Positions 47,911-57,359 of a stretch of 64,000 nucleotides of DNA are shown piece by piece. How positions within the stretch are numbered: the first letter of the stretch is position 1; each line of letters begins with the position of its first letter. The position numbers and the translations under genes are program-made. Origin of the DNA: Ashinkailepas kermadecensis (taxonomy: Eukaryota > Arthropoda > Thecostraca > Neolepadidae); the NCBI GenBank assembly GCA_034440615.1, contig JAOTOM010004387.1, forward strand, positions 217,612-281,611, given 5' to 3'. The notes under the pieces are model-generated. The model made no database searches and was not told the origin of the DNA. It saw only the letters and a list, made by a program, of their open reading frames with translations.

Positions 47911-49187
47911 TATATGGCAAAGCAGATTCTTCCTGAGATGCATTCATGAATTTCACGTCGTCCGATCCGAATTGATCAGGCCTACGACACGTATGCCCGG
48001 AGGTATTGAAGTTCACTGTATGGACCATAATCCACAAAGGTTCGTTGGTATTGAGCAAACAGGTCCGGAAATAGGGGCTTCGTCACGTTCCACATATTAC
48101 AAAGATTATGCGTATATATTTCCAAGGTTTCCAGCACGTATGACCAATATTAACTTGGGCTAGATCATTTCGGTGTTCTGGTACGGAGTTCATCAGCCTA
48201 GCTAAGTCTCTCTTGGTTCGTACAGTTATACATAATATATCCCCAAATTGAGTGCTGGGTCTTATAGAAAATGCTCATCAATTGGCTACGCAGCTTATTT
48301 CTACCACTTATTCATTATATTGCCAATTTCGCGGATGCGCTAACCTTTTGGTGTTGTGAATGTTATCCATTGCTGCAGTGTGTTGTTTCAGGTAGTGTTT
48401 TGAAATGTCAGCTAGCTCCGTTTGTCACTGGCTTGCAGGGCAGGCTTGCGTGCTTCGAGACAGCTGCACGGTCCATATACGTACCCTATCGCCAACTCCA
48501 ATCGGGGTGACATGTGACAACGTCGTTGTGCTGATTTTTGTGTCGTCAGTGCCGTGTTTGGTGGTTCGTTTGCGGGCTGCGGGCGTGTGCTTATCGACGC
48601 CTATCGAACGGTGGTGCTGTTGTCTCTTGTGAAGAAACTGGAGCTCGGTAACTCGGTGGTAAATCAGAGATATGAGGCTCGATTTCCCGCGGTGCCAGCC
48701 CTTCCTGTCGGGGTGAGAGGAAGACGACGCCATGTGGCCTCAGCTACTTAGTGCGTCGTAGAGCGACAAACAACAAAAGAGACGGTTGTCACCCCTCCCC
48801 TACCCCGAGAGTTTGTGGAATGTAACGTTAGCTTGTGGAATGTAAGCAAGAGTTGCCGCCAGCAACCCTGCATTTTCACTGTGGAGTCGCTCTATTCGGC
48901 TCTTCGGGACGAGTACTTGGACGGTGAGCGGTGCGTCGGTTCTGTCGTACAGGTATGGGCATGCGTACGGATTCACCGCTGTTGTGATGAAGGTCAAAAT
49001 ATTGGAGCATGCGACGTTTCAGGCTTCTCTACATTGTTATGTCAACACAACCTTTCCTGTTATTGCATTATCAAACATGTGTTTTCTCTAAGCTACCTGA
49101 ACCTAAAGCAAACAAACAACCTAAACCTAAACGTAACAAACCTGGCCAAATGGGTATGATCAGTCGGGCGGTTTGCCCTGTTTGCAG

Positions 49188-49317
49188 CTCCGCCAACGCA
49201 AAGAAATGGGAAGTGGAGCTGACTACGTTGAAGACCAACAACGCGCGTCTGACTGCGGCCCTGCAGGAGAGCACTGCCAACGTGGAGGAGTGGAAGCTGC
49301 AGCTCCAGAGCTACAAG
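49188..49317 (+). CDS. homer: homer coding exon 6: conserved coiled-coil block
   Basis: One base plus 43 codons follow a CTGTTTGCAG acceptor. The exon reads [20 protein letters not shown], then [20 protein letters not shown], the most diagnostic part of the Homer coiled coil after EVH1. It must end at TAC AAG, because the next exon begins GAA GAG AAC in phase 0 and the family sequence here is YKEEN. That puts the donor at AAG|GCGAGT, a GC donor in good context. The nearest GT (5 bases on) would break the frame. A 4.1-kb intron filled with a 19/21-bp array follows. Confidence 0.93.
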
Positions 49318-50209
49318 GCGAGTGCAGAACCCCGAGCTTACTGAGCCCGCTACCTATGAGGGGTGCCACCTGGGCATGCAATCGGCCACTTCCGTGTCCA
49401 TAGCCTCAGCCAGCTGGTATGGAGGGATTCCCTGTCATCACAAGACTTGGCGCTTGAAAACGGTGCCAAGAAAACGGCTTTATTTTTCAACTTTTTTGTA
49501 TCAAAAGCAGTACGAACTGCAAAAATTCGCCTCGAAGTTGATGTGTTTAGCAGTTATTTCCCAATTCATGTCCTCAGCTCGTGATTGTTATCAATTTGTT
49601 ATTGTGTGGTGGTTTGGCGTTATGAGCTCTTGGGAACCTGCGGTTCGACATCTGGCAGAAAAGGCGTCTGCTTTTGCTACATAATTTAGGAGTAACTATG
49701 CCATGTTTGTATTGTACAGCTGTCGTCATTTACTTAATATCTCCGTGATGCTCTGAAAACTTAATAATTAAGGACATATGTTTTTTAAAGATCATATAAC
49801 GCCAAATTGTTAAGCCTCGTAAACGTCGTGCACCCCATTTAAGCGCGTTATGATTGGCGGTGTAAATTGATCGCCCATACTTTGAGTTATATGCGCAAAA
49901 TGGTCACATCTAATTGGGACATCACCAAACCAACAATATGTGAAGTAGGTTGACCTACGCCAATTTACAATACGATGTACATTTTTAACCTACATTTTTG
50001 GCAGACAGCTTAACTCAGTTTTCATCAGCAGTAGAAATAAAGTTCGATCGCATGCACCTCTTCTGACATTTAATTAGTAGAGTGTTGGGTTGTCTTGAGT
50101 AAGCAAGTCGCGGAGAACCGTGTGTCGGTATGACTATTACTTGTGTCCACAAAAATGACTAGCTTTTTCTGCATATGAGTCGGACAGTTCGATCTACCTA
50201 GGAGAAGAT

Positions 50210-52585
50210 TATCGTGTCTGGTGTGGCTGGTCGCCTCACTGGTGTGTCTGGTCGCCCCACTGGTGTGGGTGGTCGCCTCACTTGTGTGTCGTCGCCTCAA
50301 TGGTGTATCTGGTCGCCTCACTGGTGTGACTGGTCGCCTCAATGGTGTATCTGGTCGCCTCACTGGTGTGACTGGTCGCCTCTGGTGTGGTTGGTCGCCT
50401 CTGGTGTGACTGGTCGCCTCTGGTGTGACTGGTCGCCTCACTGGTGTGACTGGTCGCCTCTGGTGTGGTTGGTCGCCTCTGGTGTGACTGGTCGCCTCTG
50501 GTGTGGCTGGTCGCCTCTGGTGTGGCTGGTCGCCTCTGGTGTGGCTGGTCGCCTCTGGTGTGGCTGGTCGCCTCTGGTGTGGCTGGTCGCCTCTGGTGTG
50601 GCTGGTCGCCTCTGGTGTGGCTGGTCGCCTCTGGTGTGGCTGGTCGCCTCTGGTGTGGTTGGTCGCCTCTGGTGTGGCTGGTCGCCTCTGGTGTGGTTGG
50701 TCGCCTCTGGTGTGACTGGTCGCCTCACTGGTGTGACTGGTCGCCTCTGGTGTGGTTGGTCGCCTCTGGTGTGGCTGGTCGCCTCTGGTGTGACTGGTCG
50801 CCTCTGGTGTGGCTGGTCGCCTCTGGTGTGACTGGTCGCCTCTGGTGTGACTGGTCGCCTCTGGTGTGGTTGGTCGCCTCTGGTGTGGTTGGTCGCCTCT
50901 GGTGTGGCTGGTCGCCTCTGGTGTGACTGGTCGCCTCACTGGTGTGACTGGTCGCCTCTGGTGTGGCTGGTCGCCTCTGGTGTGACTGGTCGCCTCTGGT
51001 GTGGCTGGTCGCCTCTGGTGTGGCTGGTCGCCTCTGGTGTGGCTGGTCGCCTCTGGTGCTGGTCGCCTCTGGTGTGGCTGGTCGCCTCTGGTGTGGCTGG
51101 TCGCCTCTGGTGTGACTGGTCGCCTCTGGTGTGGCTGGTCGCCTCTGGTGTGACTGGTCGGCTCACTGGTGTGACTGGTCGCCTCACTGGTGTGACTGGT
51201 CGCCTCTGGTGTGGCTGGTCGCCTCTGGTGTGGCTGGTCGCCTCTGGTGTGACTGGTCGCCTCTGGTGTGGCTGGTCGCCTCTGGTGTGGCTGGTCGCCT
51301 CTGGTGTGGCTGGTCGCCTCTGGTGTGGCTGGTCGCCTCTGGTGTGACTGGTCTTCTCACTGGTGTGACTGGTCGCCTCTGGTGTGGCTGGTCGCCTCTG
51401 GTGTGGCTGGTCGCCTCTGGTGTGGCTGGTCGCCTCTGGTGTGACTGGTCGCCTCACTGGTGTGACTGGTCGCCTCTGGTGTGACTGGTCGCCTCTGGTG
51501 TGGCTGGTCGCCTCTGGTGTGACTGGTCGCCTCTGGTGTGGCTGGTCGCCTCACTGGTGTGACTGGTCGCCTCTGGTGTGGCTGGTCGCCTCACTGGTGT
51601 GACTGGTCGCCTCTGGTGTGACTGGTCGCCTCTGGTGTGACTGGTCGCTTTGACTGGTCGCCTCTGGTGTGACTGGTCGCCTCTGGTGTGGCTGGTCGCC
51701 TCTGGTGTGACTGGTCGCCTCACTGGTGTGACTGGTCGCCTCTGGTGTGACTGGTCGCCTCTGGTGTGGCTGGTCTGGTCGCCTCACTGGTGTGACTGGT
51801 CGCCTCTGGTGTGGTTGGTCGCCTCACTGGTGTGGCTGGTCGCCTCTGGTGTGGCTGGTCGCCTCACTGGTGTGACTGGTCGCCTCTGGTGTGACTGGTC
51901 GCCTCTGGTGTGACTGGTCGCCTCTGGGTGGCTTGTGACTGGTCGCCTCTGGTGTGGCTGGTCGCCTCTGGTGTGCTGGTCGCCTCGTGTGACTGGTCGC
52001 CTCACTGGTGTGACTGGTCGCCTCTGGTGTGGTTGGTCGCCTCTGGTGTGACTGGTCGCCTCACTGGTGTGACTGGTCACCTCTGGTGTGGCTGGTCGCC
52101 TCTGGTGTGACTGGTCGCCTCACTGGTGTGACTGGTCGCCTCTGGTGTGACTGGTCGCCTCTGGTGTGACTGGTCGCCTCACTGGTGTGACTGGTCGCCT
52201 CTGGTGTGACTGGTCGCCTCTGGGTGACTGGTCGCCTCACTGGTGTGACTGGTCGCCTCTGGTGTGGCTGGTCGCCTCACTGGTGTGACTGGTCGCCTCA
52301 CTGGTGTGACTGGTCGCCTCACTGGTGTGACTGGTCGCCTCTGGTGTGACTGGTCGCCTCACTGGTGTGACTGGTCGCCTCACTGGTGTGACTGGTCGCC
52401 TCACTGGTGTGACTGGTCGCCTCTGGTGTGATTGGTCGCCTCTGGTGTGGTTGGTCGCCTCTGGTGTGGTTGGTCGCCTCTGGTGTGACTGGTCGCCTCT
52501 GGTGTGACTGGTCGCCTCTGGTGTGACTGGTCGGCTCACTGGTGTGACTGGTCACCTCTGGTGTGGTTGGTCACCTGTCCGGCGC
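50210..52585. repeat. 19/21-bp minisatellite, about 120 units
   Basis: The short unit is TGGTCGCCTCTGGTGTGGC (19 bp, GAC or GGTT end variants); the long unit TGGTCGCCTCACTGGTGTGA plus C (21 bp) has an AC insertion. Short units dominate 50400-51150 and long units become common from 51550 to 52430. It fills most of homer intron 6 and opens many frames on both strands. Confidence 0.97.
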
Positions 52586-53017
52586 TGTCCGTCGCCCCGG
52601 TGGTGAGCGGTGCGACTGCCACTGCACCGGCCCACTCTCCACTCCGCGCCGTCCACACCGTAAGGCTGCCGCTGCGGCTCACGCACGATGTTCCGGATGA
52701 TATGTTTAGCGCACGGTTGGATGGTCAAGGTGTGACCTGTTTTTGACGGCGATGTGGCAGTGTGCTTGCATGCGGTCAGACGTTGCTGTTTTTCCTCATC
52801 GTCACGTGCCGCCTTGCTCCGTGTTTGGTCGGACTTGGAGCAAATCCCACGTCTCAACGTCAGCATTATGGGTTATATCCTCACTGACTTCCTGTTGTTC
52901 CGTCATTCTTACTAATTACCGCCTGTTGGAGCCTCTGATGAGGAGTGAAGCCGTCAGCTATCTAGATTATTCCGTCTGTCCAGGATTGGAGCGATCGGAT
53001 ACAACCTGCCATTCCCT

Positions 53018-53470
53018 ACAGTCGAGGAGAACGGTCGGCCGTTTCTTACAATTCCATGCTGTTCAGAAGGAGAACGGTTGGCTGTGTCTGACCAATCCTC
53101 GCTGTCCAGGAGAACTGTCGGCTGTATCTGACCAATCCCCGCTGTCCAGGAGGAGAGCGGTCGGCTGTGACTGACCAATCCCCGCTGTCCAAGAAGAGAA
53201 CGGCCGGCTGTGTCTTACCAATGCCCGCTGTCCAGGATGAGAACGGTCGGCTGCGACTGACCAATCCCCGCTGTCCAGAAGGAGAACGGTCGGCTGTGTC
53301 TGACCAATCCCCGCTGTCCAAGAAGAGAACGGCCGGCTGTGTTTTACCAATGCCCGCTGTCCAGGAGGAGAACGGCCGGCTGTGTCTGACCAATGTCCGC
53401 TGTCCAGGAGGAGAACGGTCGGCTGTGTCTGACAATGTCCGCTGTCCAGGAAGAGAACGGCCGGCTGCGT
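53018..53470. repeat. 43-bp array built from the homer exon 7 acceptor
   Basis: About ten units hold CGCTGTCCAG, then GAGGAGAACGGTCGGCTGTG and TCTGACCAATCC. The first part equals the exon 7 acceptor plus its first 18 coding bases. The last intronic unit is 42 bp because it lacks one C. Confidence 0.95.
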
Positions 53471-53656
53471 GGTCGCGTGCTTGAGCTGGAGGCGGGCCGA
53501 GGTGGAGACACCGCCGAGCTGTCACGAGAGCTGCACCAGCTCCAGGTACGCGCCGACAAGCTCGAGATCGACGTCAAACATAAGGACGACGAGAACAAGA
53601 AGCTAGCGGCGGCAGCCAGCCCGGCTAGCAAGGCGGCACAAGATGAGAATCTCAAG
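53450..53656 (+). CDS. homer: homer coding exon 7: coiled coil
   Basis: Sixty-nine codons lie between a CGCTGTCCAG acceptor and a CTCAAG|GTAAGG donor, phase 0 at both ends. The exon opens EENGRLRGRVLELE and ends in SKAAQDENLK, with heptad-like leucines and many charged residues. The first 18 or so bases and the acceptor are repeated about ten times just upstream as a 43-bp tandem array, so the exact 5' border is chosen by the loss of the repeat after GGCCGGCTGCGT and by phase. Use of the next acceptor upstream (53408) would add 14 in-frame residues. Confidence 0.88.
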
Positions 53657-54970
53657 GTAAGGTGGTTAGATCAGCCCAAGACAGCTTTAAGGGGAGTGCC
53701 GGTCGGTGTGGTGGTGCGCGCATGTTATCCTGCCGACGAAATAAACATCGACCACCGGCCTCATTGTCAACTTTTAGCTCAGCATTGCCACCATCTCGTC
53801 AATTATTGTAGCCCGTTATTGTCGCCATGTCTTCAACTGTTGTAGCTCAACATTTTCACCACGTCATCAGTTGACGAGCCCATTTTGTCATGCCCCCCCC
53901 CGTAATTAGATAACCGTCACCACCTGATGAACCGCTGTAGCTCAATGTCGTCACCACAACACCCAGGACGCCTGGTAAGACGCCTCGGCACGGTAGTCTG
54001 TTGATCACAGTGGAACTGACAGTAAGACATGCGCAAAACTCGCATTTATCGCTGCAGTGTCCTGCTCAACAACCACACTGCATGTCAGAACTCGAAAACG
54101 TGACATGATACAAATCAATTACCCGAATTAGTTGGTTGGCCAATGAACGTCTGGCGACTTAGAGCAGCTTTTGAAGGTCGTAAAATTAACACGAAACAGG
54201 TCGTTGGCTGTTGCTAGTTAAGGTTATTGAGCCACGAAAAGCGTGACGGTATTGTCATGTCGGGTTCGCCTTGTATTTACTAGATTGTTGGTGCTGTTGA
54301 TGGTTTGGAATATGAAATATTTCACAAGCTGAATTCTCCTTGACCCGTGACCAAGGTAATCTTTTATGCTTTTATTCCTCATCTTCTTTTTTTAACATGT
54401 CGACATCTTTAATTTGTTCGTCATATTTTGGTGTTCGAGTTTGTCCAGTTGGCCTCTGTTGGTAGCCATATCTCCCGCTGTCCTTCGACTGCATTTATTT
54501 CGCACAGTTGAGCATGTCTAAAAATACCGGACATAAATCCGACAGGCGCCACGATGTCTGCTGTTCGGCATATTAATGACTCGTTTTTGGGGTTTAAGGT
54601 TTGCCGTCACTGGAATTAATTCAGATCCAATTCAGCTATGTCGCCTATATGGGGCTCACCCACGCCACTACTGACCCTAACAAGGCGTCACAACTCACGG
54701 GTGTTGGGCGGATTTTAAGAAGTAGATGTATGAAACTCTGATCTGACAGACGATTGGGCGGATATGTGACACCCTCTGACCTGACTGATGTCGTGTGCTA
54801 AAGGATGTGACTTGGGCGTGTGTACCTGTGTACATTTAGTACGTCAGGGGAAGGTCTGATTATATTTAGCCGGCAGCACACTAATAGTTATGGGCGCAAA
54901 GTGATCAAACCGAGTCGATGCGCCCTAAAGCTCAAGTAACCAACCTGACGGATGTCGGAGCATGAGCGCT
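53657..54970. other. homer intron 7 spacer
   Basis: AT-mixed sequence after the exon 7 donor with short TTGTCACCA-like words at 53760-53950. No other feature. Confidence 0.5.
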
Positions 54971-54971
54971 C

Positions 54972-55262
54972 TCTCCCTCTCGCTCTCGCTCTCGCTCTCG
55001 CTCTCTATATCTCTATATCTCTATATCTCTATAGGGCACGAGTGGTCTAGGGGTAAGATGCTCGTCTCACAATCGAAAGGTTGTGGGTTCGAGTCTCACC
55101 TGTCGCTACTCTTCGCCCGCGACCAATCGGCGTGAGAGATTGGCGACGCTATATGACTCAACGGTCGACGTGTCGTAAAACCAATAACCTATATCTCTAT
55201 AACTCTATATCTCTATATCTATTTCTCTCTATCTCTCTATCTCTCTATCGCTCGCTCTATCT
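54972..55262. repeat. (CTCTCG)/(TATCTC) microsatellite interrupted by a SINE
   Basis: CTCTCG units (54976-55000) pass into CTATATCT units to 55033. After the SINE, TATCTC units continue to about 55262 and form the pyrimidine tract before the last homer exon. Confidence 0.93.
55034..55189 (+). mobile_element. tRNA-derived SINE, full-length, in homer intron 7
   Basis: This is a complete head, body and tail inserted into a TATATCTC microsatellite. TATATCTCTATA occurs at 55022-55033 and again at 55190-55201, consistent with a target-site duplication though the target is itself repetitive. It lies 129 bp upstream of the last homer exon. Confidence 0.92.
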
Positions 55263-55317
55263 ACCCCAACAGACTTGGAACAGGAACGGATGTGTGACGC
55301 CCTCTCTGGCCCAACAG

Positions 55318-55503
55318 GCGCTGGGCCAGGAGAACGAGCAGCTGCGCAGCCAGCTGCAGCGGCTGCAGGACCAGCTGGAGATGGCGCTGTCGGCGCAGGA
55401 GTCGCAGCACAAGGTGCTCGACACGCTCAACATGCAGCTGGGAGACAAGATCGCCCAGCTACAGGGCATCCACACCGAGCTGCACCAGGCCATACAAACG
55501 TAG
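55318..55503 (+). CDS. homer: homer terminal coding exon 8: C-terminal multimerisation coil
   Basis: Sixty-one codons and a TAG follow a GGCCCAACAG acceptor. The exon reads ALGQENEQLRSQLQRLQDQL and ends IAQLQGIHTELHQAIQT, with leucine heptads throughout, matching the Homer C-terminal zipper that forms tetramers. Another acceptor at 55272, behind a much longer pyrimidine tract, is in frame and would add 15 residues including Trp, Cys and Pro. I prefer 55318 because the added block would interrupt the coil. The 3' untranslated region follows; I saw no AATAAA in the next kilobase. Confidence 0.9.
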   Translation, partial: ALGQENEQLRSQLQRLQDQLEMALSAQESQHKVLDTLNMQLGDKIAQLQGIHTELHQAIQT

Positions 55504-57160
55504 ACGCACACCCCGCCAGCCGACGTGGCCGACCAGGGTGACGTCATCTGCCGAGTGTGACGTCACCGGTCGGGTGCAGCGCGACGTTGGTCGGTGTGTT
55601 GCAGTCACAAGCGTCTGCCCTGGTGAAACGTCTGCCGCTGGTTGTGATTTGAGCACAAGCTCCGTGTCTGTTTTGTTCGTGCTCGACGGGAAGCTCTAGA
55701 TGTTGACCAGGAGTGTGTGTACAATAGGAGGCCGCTGACCTAGTCCGGGCCTTGTTTCCGGCTGGTTCTTCTCGTTGATTTGGCATGTGCAATCTCAGTC
55801 GGTCGCTGACAATGTTTTATCTACATTTTACGTGAGCAAAATGCCGGTCGGCCAGCGCGGCCGCGCCGCCGCTCTTAATCTCTGCTACGCCGCTTTAGCT
55901 GCGATTTACCTGCGCCGTGCCGTGGCAGCTGCTTGACTCAGGAAGGTGGGTCGTCTTTACTTGGCGCCGAGGGTCAGGGCGGCGACCGTGCTGCCCCGCC
56001 GGGGCGCTCGCAGGCCCACTCGCCGACAGCATTCCATATTTATTTGCCGACTGCCGAGCGTGTGTTGTGATGTAGTGTGTAGCTGGCCGACGGCTGAGTG
56101 GACGGCTACCTCAGCGCCGCCCCAGCGCTTCGCTGGGTGGGTCTGCGACAGTCCTGCTCCGGGAGGGCCATGTCAGCCCCGCCACGGGCGGAACTGCTAC
56201 AGCCCTGCTACGGGCGGGTCCACTGCAGCCCTGCTACGGGCGGGTCACGTCAGCCTCGCTACGGGCGGGTCCACTGCAGCCCTCCTCCGGGTAGCTTGGC
56301 CACATCCTCCACTTCGGGTAGGTGGATCAAGCTCCCTGCTCTGGGCATGCAGCCCCTTGTAGGTTTACTACAGCCGCTGTTCCGGATGCTGATTGAAGTC
56401 TGGTGCCGTTTTTACATTGTAAGTGATCGGAGACATATTACCATTGGGGACCAGATGGTTTCATGTTGGTTGCATGTCAGTAGTCCTGTGCGTGACCTAC
56501 CGTGTGCAGCTGATGTATTATAGCTTGGTTCAGTATCTCGGTTTGTAATATAGCACAAACTTCGCGTACAAAACCCCACCCAGCTATTTGTTCAACCTAT
56601 CGACGCTACATTGTCGCATGGCGGACTTGCGACGGAATATGGCATTACCCAGTCTGTCGGAGCTGCCAACTCAACGGCAACGCAGTCTGGACAAATGATT
56701 ACAACCGAATAGGCGGGTTACAACCGAATGGTCGAAAACCAACCGCGTGGGCGGTTGGTTTTCGATTTAACCGTGCGGCCGACTCGTCTCCTGGTGGCGT
56801 CGGGCAGAACGTTCCCTCCCGTACTTGACAGGGCGCTGCATGACCTCTGTAGTCGAAGCGCCCCTAAACCCCTAACACTTGACAGGGCATCCCGGACTTC
56901 AAAGAGCATCTGTACAGATGATGCAATACCGATGGGGCTAGCATCTGTATTGCATCATTAGTAATGTCCAAAACATCATTGATGCCAATTTTGGAGCATT
57001 TGAACATAATCACAGCGATCCATAACAACGACGAGCCAAGCCACGCAAAACAAGATAATTTTGACAAATGTGACCTCATTAGACCTTGAAGATATTGACC
57101 TAAGGTCATGAAATTTGCACACAATAGAGTTCGCTACCGTACCTATCCACCCTGCGAATT
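55504..57160. other. homer 3' untranslated and flanking sequence
   Basis: Holds a 32-bp repeat (56155-56300). No canonical AATAAA was seen, so the transcript end cannot be placed. A 16-bp AACCAACCG/CGGTTGGTT hairpin lies at about 56738-56761. Confidence 0.5.
56155..56300. repeat. 32-33-bp minisatellite
   Basis: Four to five units contain CTGCTACGGGCGGGTCCACT and GCAGCC, alternating with CACGTCAGCC. Confidence 0.9.
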
Positions 57161-57240
57161 TCGTTCCTCCAGCTTTAATAGGAGCCGAGGTCTTAGGGGG
57201 GAGGGGGCGGAATCCGCCCCCCCCCCCCTACGGTGCGCGT
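57160..57240. repeat. G/C-run element fragment
   Basis: GGGGGGAGGGGGCGGAATCC followed by a long C run and TACGGTGCGCG resembles the end of a dispersed repeat. The family is unknown. Confidence 0.4.
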
Positions 57241-57356
57241 AATTTTCAGAGGCTCTCCAGGGCGCGTGTTAAGGTGGATGATCTGGAGTGTCATGGGTAA
57301 TTTTCAGAGGCTCTCCAGGGCGCGTGTTAAGGTGGATGATCTGGAGTGTCATGGGT
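57241..57356. repeat. perfect 58-bp tandem duplication
   Basis: AATTTTCAGAGGCTCTCCAG through GTGTCATGGGT occurs twice without a difference. Confidence 0.95.
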
Positions 57357-57359
57357 AAT

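Larger units (their letters stand above)
46412..49187. other. homer intron 5
   Basis: Contains the diverged SINE (46808), a GGCCAGCCGCCCTC short repeat at 47568-47640 and the 30-bp SINE stub (47881). The rest shows no gene. Confidence 0.6.
23821..55503 (+). other. homer: homer gene locus (eight recognised coding exons)
   Basis: This span holds a spliced Homer scaffold gene. Homer proteins use an N-terminal EVH1 domain to bind proline-rich ligands (PPxxF type) in metabotropic glutamate receptors, IP3/ryanodine receptors and Shank, and a C-terminal coiled coil to multimerise at synapses and other membrane junctions. Eight exons join in phase to give 389 residues; with the missing Met-Gly the protein is about 391 residues, typical for the family. 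Introns are about 11.0, 3.6, 3.9, 3.4, 2.8, 4.1 and 1.7 kb and are largely minisatellite. Seven of the eight exons can be read at both borders with AG acceptors and, apart from the GC donor after exon 6, GT donors; the last ends at the stop. The identification rests on family residues seen in every exon. The exon holding the start codon was not found. Confidence 0.95.

Noticed and set aside
50070..52585. Many frames rich in Trp/Ser/Pro (+) or Thr/Pro/Arg/Gln (-)
   Set aside because: All arise from the 19/21-bp array.
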